Below are positions 22,805 through 32,700 of a DNA stretch of 64,000 nt, piece by piece. This DNA is from Emiliania huxleyi CCMP1516 (lineage: Eukaryota > Haptophyta > Isochrysidales > Noelaerhabdaceae): positions 251,014 through 315,013 of the forward strand of contig NW_005195085.1 of NCBI RefSeq assembly GCF_000372725.1. Reading direction: 5' to 3'. A program made the translations under genes and the position numbers. Under the pieces are notes generated by a model that was not told the DNA's origin, ran no database searches, and saw nothing but the letters and a program-made list of their open reading frames with translations. Each line of letters opens with the position of its first letter. Positions within the stretch are counted from its first letter, which is position 1.

Positions 22805-22889
22805 GGTGCGAGCACGCTCTGCACTGAGAGAGGACTGATGCACAATGGCTGCAGGGTTCGAGGCGTTTGGGGGTAGGGTAGGGGCTCGA

Positions 22890-23072
22890 CGTGGCCTTAG
22901 TGTTGTGTCTGTGTGTCGCTCGTGCGTGTCGTCATCATCTGTCTTGCGTCCACCCATACCGCGTTGGTGTCCAGTCCGAGCCTGGCTGTTCTTCACCTTT
23001 CTACCTACCTACCTACCTGATGTGTACGCCCACTCAGGGTGTGTGGCAGCCCGCTGGCTGTGTGTCTTGTGA
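22890..23072. repeat. Dispersed repeat E, copy 1 (inverted relative to 44234-44410)
   Basis: The segment GTGTCGCTCGTGCGTGTCG ... CTGGCTGTTCTTCACCTTTC and the following GTGTGGCAGCCCGCTGGCTG are present in reverse complement at 44234-44410. The CTGGCTGTTCTTCACCTT core also occurs at 56924-56943. Confidence 0.75.
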
Positions 23073-23084
23073 GCATCTCCACCC

Positions 23085-23778
23085 TCGCCATCGCCGCCCT
23101 CCCCGCCGCCACCGTCGCCGCCGCTGCCTTGGACCGGCGGTGAGAAAGACGTTGTTCTCGATCGTTGCGGTAGCACCGCCCCCTCCCTCGCCGTCGCCGC
23201 CCTCGCCGCCGCCGCCAAACCCATCTAAAGTAAGGAGGTGAATTCAACCCGGGGCGCCGCCCCCCCCACCTGCAATTCCACCGACAACCCCACCGGACGA
23301 TTGCGACTTCTGCGGCGCCGCCATCGCCGTCATCGTCGTCCCGCCCTCGTGGTCATGCTGGCCGCAGCCCTCGCTACCGGCCTCGCCCTCGCCTATCGCG
23401 CGCAGTGCCGCGCGCCTGTGAGGCGCGAATGCTGGCGCGGCCCCGCCCCCCGCCCCCCGCGGCGGTGTCTGCAGTGGCGCTCGAACCGCTGCCCGTGAGC
23501 GAGAGCCGTCAGCAGTGGTTCGAATCGGCGACGGCACGCTCGCCGGCCAGCTGGCGACGAGCGAGGGCGACGCCGCGAGGGCGGCGGGGCTCGGAACGGG
23601 GGCGCCGTGTCCCGTGAGCTACTCCGATCCTTCACCTTTCACAGCTGTCGGCAGCTCGAGCCGCACTTACTGTGACGTGAAGAAGGAACTGGTGCGCGTT
23701 TTTTTGGCACAAGTAGGTAGAAAGGTGAGGAACCGGGGGTCTGGTTCGCGAGGGATACCCTACCCCGAGGGACCCTGA
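23085..23778 (+). CDS. Possible short proline-rich secreted or membrane gene (weak)
   Basis: One frame encodes RKTLFSIVAVAPPPP with SPPPP repeats and ends at a donor-like GTAAGG at 23230. After that GAPPPPPAIPPTTPPDDC or ALVVMLAAALATGLALAY (a possible membrane segment) can be read in different frames. A third piece, IGDGTLAGQLATSEGD, lies at about 23525. The pieces cannot be joined confidently. This may be a small multi-exon gene or a decayed one. Confidence 0.2.
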
Positions 23779-23791
23779 AACCCGAAGCGAA

Positions 23792-25158
23792 ATGCTCGCG
23801 GTCGTGTGTGTCTCGCGCTTTGGCGTCGCCGCGCTTCCGCTCTCGCTATCCCGCGCTCCGGTGCGCCTGTCTCTGCGAGCCCTCCGCTCCAGCGCCGCGG
23901 CGATGGCCGGCACGGCCTCCGGCACCGTCGAGACGGCCGAGTTTGAGGTCGACGGCGAGATTGTGCGGGCAGAGCGGTTTGTTGAGGCTGACGTCGGCAT
24001 GACGTTCAGCAAGGCGTCGCTTGACGAGAAGCTATTCTCGCGCCCCTGGCCGGACGAGTGGCCTTTCCCGCCGCAAGCCTTCCGGCGGCAGGACGAGTCG
24101 GACGACGCCGACTTCTACGCCGTGCCTCGCTTCTGCTACCACATCGACGAGGGCGCGGTGCGCGCGCTCACAAACTACTACGCGGAGAACATCGCGCCCG
24201 GCGCCGCGATCCTCGACATATGCAGCTCGTGGGTCTCCCACTACCCGGCCGACTTCCCAGACACGATGGGCCGCATCGCCGGCACCGGCATGAACGTGCA
24301 CGAGCTGCGGTGCAACGCGCAGCTGTCGGAGCACTCGCCGAGAGACCTGAACGCCGACCCGACGCTGCCGTACGAGGACGGCTCGTTCGACGTCGCCACG
24401 TGCGTGGTCAGTGTCGACTACCTGAGCAGGCGGAGATATGGGGAGATATCGGGAGATATCGGGAGACAGATGGAGAGGTGGCCGCACTGGAGCGACACAC
24501 GCTCCCACAGAGGAGAGCAGCCCGCCAGCTGGGCTGCTACCCACATCCTCGAGGAGTGATTATGATTCTCATATTGTGTTCTTGTTCAGGCCGCTCGAGG
24601 TATTTCGCGAGGTGCGGCGCGCGCTCAAGAAGCCCGGAGGCTAAGTTAATTATCAGTAATTAATTATCACTACTCCGCCTAGGTGCGGCGCGTGCTCAAG
24701 CCCGGAGGCAAGTTCATCCTCTCGCAGTCGAACCGCTGCTTCCCCACCAAGGCGCGCCTTGACATGAGATGAAGATGAGGCCGAGATGAGGCCGAGATGT
24801 GGCCGAGATGCAGCTGAGATGCGGCCGAGATGTGCTCGCGGCAGCCTCGCGGAGATGTGGCGGAGATGCAGCTCAGCGATGGCCGAGGTATGGCCGACGT
24901 CGGAACTAGAGCTTGCCGAGATTGGGCGAGATCACGGCCACTTCCTGTGGCATGCGGCCGCTGGCTCTTCACACCCGCCCCGGCCGTGAACAGGCGATCG
25001 GCATGTGGCTGGGGATGGACGACCTGCAGCACTGCCTCGTCATCGGCTCCTACTTCCACTACGCGGGCGGCTTCTCGCCCGCGCGCGCCTTCGACTGCAG
25101 CCCGACCGGCCCAGGCACCAACGACCCGCTTTTCGTGGTGGAGGCGACCAAGCTGTGA
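23792..25158 (+). CDS. SAM-dependent class I methyltransferase (Methyltransf_11-like), organelle-targeted
   Basis: The model is join(23792..24429, 24590..24611, 24683..24751, 24994..25158), 297 aa. The first 37 residues (MLAVVCVSRFGVAALPL, Arg- and Ser-rich, ending SSAAA) look like an organellar presequence; ATG at 23903 (MAGTASG) is an alternative start. The methyltransferase core has AAILDICSSWVSHYP (motif I region), LPYEDGSFDVATCVVSVDYLS, then across two introns the typical PLEVFREVRRVLKPGGKFI and finally GMDDLQHCLVIGSYFHYAGGF. The exact restoration of EVFREVRRVLKPGG across introns 1 and 2 supports the splicing model. Introns 1 and 3 use GC donors. Intron 2 is GT-AG and starts with a near copy of the next exon (24612-24641 versus 24683-24709). 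The substrate is unknown. Confidence 0.8.
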
Positions 25159-25261
25159 CCCGTGCGAGCTTTCTGTTTCTTTAATATCTATTTGCCGCGG
25201 AGCGCGGGCCAAACAAAAAAAAAGGCGCCCTGCACTCGACGCGGGACGTCAACAGACAACA

Positions 25262-25385
25262 CAAGAGAACACGTGCAGGTAAGGTAAGCTAAACTTCTCC
25301 ACACACACGAGGTGGTGCTGGTGGGGCAAGGGCGGGGCAACCCTCGCGCGTCTCCACGTCTAACGACAGGAGCCCCACGGCTTGG
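25262..25385 (-). repeat. Dispersed repeat C, inverted copy
   Basis: This is the reverse complement of the 4319-4456 element, from AGGTAAGGTAAGCTAAACTT through GACAGGAGCCCCACGG. It follows the methyltransferase 3' end, where an A-rich tract lies at 25213-25222. Confidence 0.75.
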
Positions 25386-25510
25386 TGGACTGCGTCCCTG
25401 CCGACCCTGTAGCTACGGCTCTAGACGCCAGTGAACAGTGTACTTTGCCAGCCAGCCGCTTAGGACAAAGAGATAGTGATAGAGCGACCGGAGAGGGATG
25501 TCTAATACAG

Positions 25511-25862
25511 TCAAAACGACGCGCGACTCAGATGCCCACCGGCTGCCTCGTGTGCGGAGCACCTCAGAACGGAGCACTCAGTGCACCACTGACAGCCGCC
25601 TGCTGCCTTACCGCGCTCAATAAAGGCGTCGAACTCGACATCAGACAGCGCGTCAAGGTGTGTGTCACAGTGCGCGTCGCAGTGCGCGGCCGCCATCCGC
25701 TTGCAGTGCTCGGCCGCGTGGCGCAGCTGGAGGCGCGCCTGCTCGGTACTCTTGCGCAGGTCCAAGCACACGTACACCAGCGGGCGGCGGCTCCCGGAGA
25801 GCACGACTCGACGCAGAAAGGGCTGCGCGGGGTAACGCCCTCCGCTTACCTCGACCGTTGCG
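25511..25862 (-). CDS. Possible minus-strand exon of unknown protein
   Basis: The minus frame encodes RRPLVYVCLDLRKSTEQA, LRHAAEHCKRMAAAHCDAHC, LDALSDVEFDAFIERG and CQWCTECSVLRCSAHE, with a natural composition and several Cys/His pairs, and stops at 25511. The opposite strand at the same place is less convincing. The 5' continuation overlaps the RCC1 gene's first exon on the other strand and is doubtful. Confidence 0.35.
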
Positions 25863-25878
25863 TCGGCCGACAAACCAG

Positions 25879-28372
25879 CTGAGCTTGCATGGACGTTCCT
25901 CAAAGCCGCCCACAAGGTGCTGCGAGCAGACGAGCAGATCGGCGTCTGCTTCTTTTGCGACGCGGCCGACGAGCTGGAGGCGTGCGCTGGAGTTGCCGAG
26001 AAGCGCATAAAGCTGGTGAGCGTGCTCAAGCAGGTGTGGGCGGTTGAGGTCGGCCCGTACGTGGAGCTGCACTGCGTTGGGGAGAGGTGGAGGCTGGACG
26101 AGGTGAAAGCAGCGTGGGGTAAAATGGTGCACGACATCGCCGACGATGCTCATTTTGATGCGGCGGCAATAGCGGAAGAGGCAGCGGCGGCAGCGGCAGC
26201 GGCGGCAGAGGCAGCGGCGGCGGAGCAGGTTCGAAGAGAGCCTGAAGCGGCAGAGGAGCGAAGCGCTAACTTCATCAGCTCCTATCGGTGCCTCCTATCG
26301 TGCGGCTCAGTACTCGGACGCGTTGGCGATGCGAAAAGGCTGCACACGGTGCACGCACGCGGCGGGGGGTGGATGGGTATGCATGTCGAGAATGATGGTG
26401 TCGGCTGGGTGCCGTTGCAGGTGGCGGTCGGCGGTAAGCACGTGTGGATGCTCCAGCACGAGGGGCGCCTCTTCAGGTGCGGCTTTTATCGCGGGGACTG
26501 GAGTCATCATGACCCGCCCGTCGAGGAGGCAAAGCCGCCAGGCGGCTCGGAGGCATCGCAGGTGGCGTGCGGCGGCTTACACACGTGGGTCCTGTGCAAG
26601 GATGGGAAGCTCTTCTCGCGCGGGTGCAACGACGAAGGCCAGCTTGGCCGCCAGGGCGACACGTGGTCGCTGCAGGAGGTGACCGGCCTGCCTAGCGACG
26701 TGGTGGCGTCGCAGGTTGCGTGCGGCGGTTATCACACGTGGGTACTGTGCAAGGGAGGGCAGCTCTACTCGTGCGGCCGCAACGGCAAAGGCCAGCTGGG
26801 CCGCCAGCAGGAGGGAGGAGAGGAGGAGGGAGAGGAGGAGGAAGAGGAGGCAGGGAGAGGAGGAGGAAGAGTAGGAGGAAGAGGAGGAGGGAGAGGANNN
26901 NNNNNNNNNNNNNNNNNNNNNNNNNNNNNNNNNNNNNNNNNNNNNNNNNNNNNNNNNNNNNNNNNNNNNNNNNNNNNNNNNNNNNNNNNNNNNNNNNTCG
27001 GCGAGGTGCACTGCGGGTACCTGCATATATTCCGCGGAAACTGCCTCGGGGGAAGCCGGCACGATCCCCAGCTACTCTAGCAGGGGTCCAGAGATGCTCC
27101 ACAGGGTTAGCTACCAGGAGGCAGACCTGGGGGTCAGCCACTGACGGCGCCGCAGGGAACAGCAAAAGAACCGCCGGAAATCAGGCGCAGGCCGGCCAAG
27201 AGGACAACCAGCAGGAAAACGAAAAGGAGGAGGGACTGGAGCAGGGAGAGGAGGAGGGAGAGGAGGAGGGAGAGGAGGGCGATAGGGGCACGTTGCAGGC
27301 GGTGGACCAAACCGGTCTAAGAGGCGCAAAGCCGTCGCAGGTGGCGTGCGGCTCTAATTACACGTGGGTTCTGTGCGATGACGGGCGGCTCTTCTCCTGC
27401 GGCCACAATCAGTTCGGCCAGCTGGGCCACAGTAACACCTACTACTCGTCGTCCTTCACGCTGGAGGAGGTAGACGTGTCGGGTCTAGACGGTGCGATGC
27501 CGTCGCAGGTGGCGTGCGGAAATGGACACACATGGGTGCTGTGCAAGGGAGGGCGGCTCTTCTCGTGCGGCGACAATGGCTACGGCCAGCTTGGCCGCAC
27601 GGGCAACAAGAGGTTGCTGCAAGAGGTGGAGTGTCCAGACGGCGCGGTCGCTTTGCAGGTAGCTTGCGGTGGTAAGCACACCTGCGTACTGTGCGAGGGA
27701 GGGCGGCTCTTCTCGTGCGGTCACAATACGTTCGGCCAGCTGGGCCTTGGCCACAAGGAACGCCAGCAGACGCTGCAGGAGGTGACAGAAGGCACGTCGC
27801 AGGACGGAGCGCGACCGTCGCGGGTGGCATGCGGCTATCGTGGCACGTGGGTTCATTTGTCCGAAGTAGGCCCTCCGCCTGCACAGCCTGAGGCACAGCA
27901 CCCGCCCGAGGAGGCGTCTGAGAAGCTGGAGGAAATGCAGGACTCCAGGCTTAAGCGTGATCGCAGTTCTGGCGCGTCGTCCAACCCCGGGGGTTCCAAG
28001 CGGCAGGGCAGGGCGAGAGGGCAGGGCGAGAACGAATCCCCCGTACCGCAGCATAACCGCTGGCGAAGCGACGACCCACCCGACGTGGCTATCACAGTTC
28101 GACATATGCGGACGATTTTCGGCTTCAATCCTAATGACGAGCTGCTGGCGGAGCTGCTTCGCGCATGTGGCGCTGATGACCGCGACGACCTAAAGGCTGC
28201 CTGCGTAGATGCTTGCGACGGCCAGCGGCTTCGCAGCCTTCACTTCCAACGGCTCAGCTGGGCGGATCTGCATTGGCTAGTAGAGGAAGCTCTCGGAGGT
28301 AACGACGAGAACAGTGGCTTGTCTGTCGATGCGCTGGCTCGCAAGTTCATCGAATATCTACTACAAGATTGA
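25879..28372 (+). CDS. RCC1-repeat protein interrupted by an assembly gap
   Basis: Before the gap the frame encodes an unknown N-terminal domain (ADEQIGVCFFCDAADELEAC, QVWAVEVGPYVELHCVGERW), an Ala/Glu-rich linker, then RCC1-type blades: SQVACGGLHTWVLCKDGKLF, GCNDEGQLGRQ, VACGGYHTWVLCKGGQLYSC. After the gap the frame resumes with QVACGSNYTWVLCDDGRLFSC, GHNQFGQLGH and at least three more blades, followed by a charged linker and a C-terminal helical region (ITVRHMRTIFGFNPNDELLAEL, DLHWLVEEALGG) ending at TGA 28370-28372. RCC1 blades form a propeller used in guanine-nucleotide exchange or ubiquitin ligation. The start codon was not found: an in-frame stop lies at 25833 and no acceptor is clear, so 25879 is approximate. 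GA-rich sequence borders both sides of the gap. Confidence 0.65.
26898..26997. other. Assembly gap (100 N)
   Basis: Exactly 100 undetermined bases lie within GAGGAGG low-complexity sequence. The length is likely a placeholder, so the frame relation across it is unknown. Confidence 0.98.
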
Positions 28373-28492
28373 CCGGTCGCCTCGTAACACTAGTGCCTCC
28401 TCTCTCAGTTCTCTCAAAAAAGAAACGGGTGGTTTTTCTTGCTTTTATTTAATAAAAGAAAACACGCGTGACGCGAGAGAGAGAGAGAGAGA

Positions 28493-28600
28493 GAATTCTT
28501 GATACGAAACCACGACGACACACACCAGTCGACTCGCATCGGTTGCCTCCATGAACGGCGGAGCTATTCTCGCGTCCACACCACACCTGGCTCCAACGTG
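28493..28600 (+). repeat. Dispersed repeat D, copy 2
   Basis: Matches 7029-7140 almost exactly over about 105 bases. It is preceded by a short (GA)n and an AATAAAAG motif at about 28451, which may be the polyadenylation signal of the RCC1 gene. Confidence 0.75.
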
Positions 28601-28906
28601 GACACGCCCATAGCTGGGGACACTACTAGGTCACGCATGGCATCAGAAGTTTTATCTCTGGGCCCCGAAAGGCATCTCTAGCAGCGTCGTTACGCATGCG
28701 CCCTCCCCTCCTGGGCGCATACGCCTCACGTCTCGACAGAGCATAAGCCCTTGGCGTGTGACGAGACGAGTTCTTCGCCATCGCAGCGAGCAGCAAGCCA
28801 CTCTCCGCAGCAGCCGGAGGCATCGCCGCAGCACTGTCTGCGCCGCGGTCCCGCACCCGTCGACGAAGCTCCCCCCGCGGAAGACCGCGCGTAGCGACGC
28901 CTTGAC

Positions 28907-28941
<35 letters not shown>

Positions 28942-28994
28942 GCGTGACGCGCAGGACGCGAACGGGTGGCAGTCGCGAGCGCGCTCCCTTCTGG

Positions 28995-29701
28995 ATGTCT
29001 CGCTCGACGCGCGGCTCGACCTCGGCTGCCGCCGCGGTGGCAGCCGTGGTGACCGACGTCTCCGTCGTCACCGCCAGCGTCGTGGCGGGGGTCGCTCCTT
29101 CCGCCGACACGGTGCGCGTGGAGGCGAGCGCTGTCAAGGTCGGCCCCGCCTCGAGTGGAGATGAGGACAGCAGCGACAGCGACGAGGAGGCGTGGCGGCG
29201 GGAGGGTCTGGTCAAGCACCTGGAGCGCAAGATCTGGCCCATCACGTGCGCCGTCATGCCCTTCGTGAACTCGGACCCGGCGGTCGCGGCGCGGTCGGCG
29301 CTCATTCCGCCGCCGCGGATGCTGCGGGGGAACCTGGCGCCGCACCAGCGCGTGGGGCTGACGTGGCTGCACACGCTCCACGAGCACGGCCACTCCGGCA
29401 TCCTCGCCGACGAGATGGGGCTCGGGAAGACGGTGCAGACCATCTCGCTGCTCGCGACGCTGCTAGAGGCGGGCGACCCGGGCCCGCATCTGATCGTGGC
29501 GCCGGTGTCGGTGCTCGAGAACTGGCGGCGGGAGGTTGCGCAGTGGTGCCCCGAGATGCGCGTCCTCAAGTACTACGGCTCCGAGGCCGAGCGCGAGGAG
29601 ATGCTCTCCGATCTCGCCGCGGCGGCGGAGGCGGAGGAGGAGGCGGAGGAGGCGGCGAAGCAGGCGGCGGCGGGCGGCGGGCAGGCGGCGGCGGCGGCAG
29701 G

Positions 29702-29758
<57 letters not shown>

Positions 29759-32700
29759 TGGCGAGGGCGGGGAGGCGGCGGCGAGGAAGAAGCTGTCGCC
29801 GCACATTATCCTCTGCGCGTAGCACCGTCGTCGAGCATGAGCAAGAGGTGTGAACGGCGTCTCTTCACAGGCGCAGGTGTGAACAGGCGCGTACACCCTC
29901 TTCGAGCGCGACCACGAGAGGGCGAGGAGCGAGCGGCGCGCGCTGCGGCAGGCGGTCTTGTCGCGTCGCCGCGGCCGTTCGGCAGGGTATACTCTGTCCT
30001 GGACGAGGCGCAGCAGGTCAAGTCGATGCATAATATATAACACGTTGGTTTGGGTCAGGTACTTGGTCCTGGACGAGGCGCAGCAGGTCAAGAACAACCA
30101 GTCGAGCCGGTGCAAGAGCCTGCTCGAGCTAACCCTGACCCTGACCCTGACCCCTGACCCCTGACCCCTTACCCAGACACTGTCCCTAACCCTAACCCTG
30201 TCCCTAAGCCTAACCCTGCCCTTAACCCTTTACCCAGCCCCTAACCCTGCCCCTACCCCTACCCCACCCCCGTAGGTACAAGAACTTGCTCAAGCTGCGC
30301 GTGCGGCGCCGCCTTCTCCTGACCGGCACGCCCCGTCGAGAGTGCGCCGCGAGCTGCTCAGCCTTAATAATTAACTATTATTATTAAGGCACGCCCATCG
30401 AGAATGCGCCGCGCGAGCTGCTCTGCCTCCTCTCGTTTGCGGCGCCAAAGCGCTTCTCCCTAGAAGCGGAAATGCGCGTTCTCGTACTCCGACCAGTGCT
30501 CGAGAGGGCACGTACTCAACTGTGTTCGGCTGTATTCAGCCGTATTCGCTTCCCTCGTACTCACACGGTGCTCTGAATACTGTGCACACTACACCGAATC
30601 CCCCCCCCCCCCCCCCCATGTTCGCGCGTTATTACGTAGGCTCTTCTCGATCGCCGACGAGTTCGACCCGCGCACCAAGAAGCTGCTCAACCTCTTCACG
30701 CCCGAGGAGGAGGGCGACGTCGCCTCCGCCGTCCCGCGAGGGCGAGGGACGGTCTCCCGCTCCGGCGCGGCGGTCCGTCGCGGCCTTTTCTCTTTTCTCG
30801 CCTGTTGTCCAGAGCTGTCTCGTCGTGATAGGCGCACGGCGATGAGCTTTTGACGGCGTGTTTGGGGGGCGGGGGCGTGTCACTTGTCTTTCTTTCGCGT
30901 AGGCGCGGCGATCATCAAGTCGCTCGCGTCGCCATTCGTGCTGAGGCGACTCAAGTCGCAGGTGATAGCCCCGACCCTGGACTGCCGCGCTCGCCACCAC
31001 CACTCTCCCCGCTGGTCCCTCGCCGTGTGCGTTTCACCCTCCTCCAGCCTCACCACCCGCACTGGAGGAAGTCTACCTGACTTTGCTTTGCCTTAGGTGA
31101 TGGCGAGCTTGCCAAAGAAGACGGAGGAGGTGCTGACCGTGCCGATGCAGGAGGAGCAGAAGCGGCTCTACATGCGCATCCTCACCGACTTGCGGCAGCA
31201 GCAGGAGCGGCGCGAGGCGGCGTACGCGGAGCAGGAGAAGGCGAAGAACCGCGCTCTCCAGTCCGAGACCACCATTGAGCTGACCGTCACCGTGCGGCGC
31301 GGCGGCAACGGCGCCCTCGGCCTGAGGATGGACGACAACCGCGTTGTGTCGGTCAGCTGCTGGAGAGATTGCCCACAGTCTCCGATCTGCCGCGATTTTG
31401 CCGCAGCTATGCCGAGCTGCTGCCGAGATGTGACTGCAGGGGTAGCCGTTGTGGTGCCGAGGTGTGCCACGCCCCCCCTTTGCGTGCAGGTGAGCCCGGA
31501 GAGCAACGCCGCGGAGGTTGGCATCTTGGCGGGCGACCTGGTGTGGGAGGTGAACGGCAAGTCGACGCAGGGCTCCTCCTTCTCCTCGCTGCTGCCAGGG
31601 CCGGACAGCCCCGCGCCGATCAAGCTCAAGCTGCGGCGGACGCGCGTCGAGGGCGGCGCGGAGGCGGTGGAGGGCTCGGTGATGGCGGTGGCGGCGGTGG
31701 CGGGGTCGGTGGCGGAGGGGGCGGTGGCGGCGGTGGCGGCAGTGGCGGGTTCGGTAGCGGGTGCGGAGGGCGTCGCCGTCGTCAAGGGGGCGGCGGGCGC
31801 GTCGGTGCCGAGAGTCGTGACGGACGCCAAGGGGGAGCTGAAGGGGGAGGGCATCAGTCCCCCGCCGAACGTCGTCACCGACGTCAAGGTTGTCCTCTCG
31901 GCGCCGGCAATGTCCGCCGAGTGGATCCGCGACTCGTTTACGCGGCTGCGCAAGGCGGCGCAGCACGCGCTGCTGCTGCGGGGAGGCCGCTTCTACGACG
32001 AGGCCACATCTCCCCATAACTCCCCACATCTCCCGTATAACCCCATATCGCCCCGTATCTCGCCCCCCACGAGGCTGATGGCGCACAGCCCTACCTCCGG
32101 AGTATCTCCCCATCTCTCCGATCTCTCCCCATATCGCCCCATGTCAGGTGGCCACGCGGCGCATCGCTCGCTGCCTGACCTTCGAGGGCGCCTTTGCCGA
32201 CGCAGGCCGGCTGCCGCCTTCGGAGGACGAAGTGATGGCCGAGCTGCGAGCGTCCTCCGACCTGCAGCTGCACTACTACTGCTCTCGGTACGCGGCGATC
32301 GCCGACCTGCAGCTCGACCTCGACGTGGCCGCCTTCGCGTCGGGCAAGGCGACCGCGCTGAAGAAGCTGCTGCCGGAGCTGCGCGACGGCGGGCACAAGG
32401 TTGTGATCTTCTCGCAGTGGACGATGACGCTCGACGTGCTTGAGCTCGTGTTGGGCCAGGTCGGCATCGAGTACCGCCGCTTCGACGGCTCGACCAGCGC
32501 CGCCGACCGGCAAGTCATCATCGACGAGTTCAGCCGCGACGGGACAGTGACGGCGCTACTCGTCACGACGCGCGCGGGTGGACTCGGCATCAACCTCACG
32601 TCGGCCGACACGGTGATTTTGCACGATTCGGACTTCAATCCGGCCGCCGACAAGCAGGCAATGGACCGGTGCCATCGGATGGGGCAGACGCGGCCGGTGC

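Noticed and set aside
25382..25882. 166-aa plus ORF before the RCC1 gene
   Set aside because: Composition is unnatural and it ends just as the RCC1 frame opens; no splice link was found.
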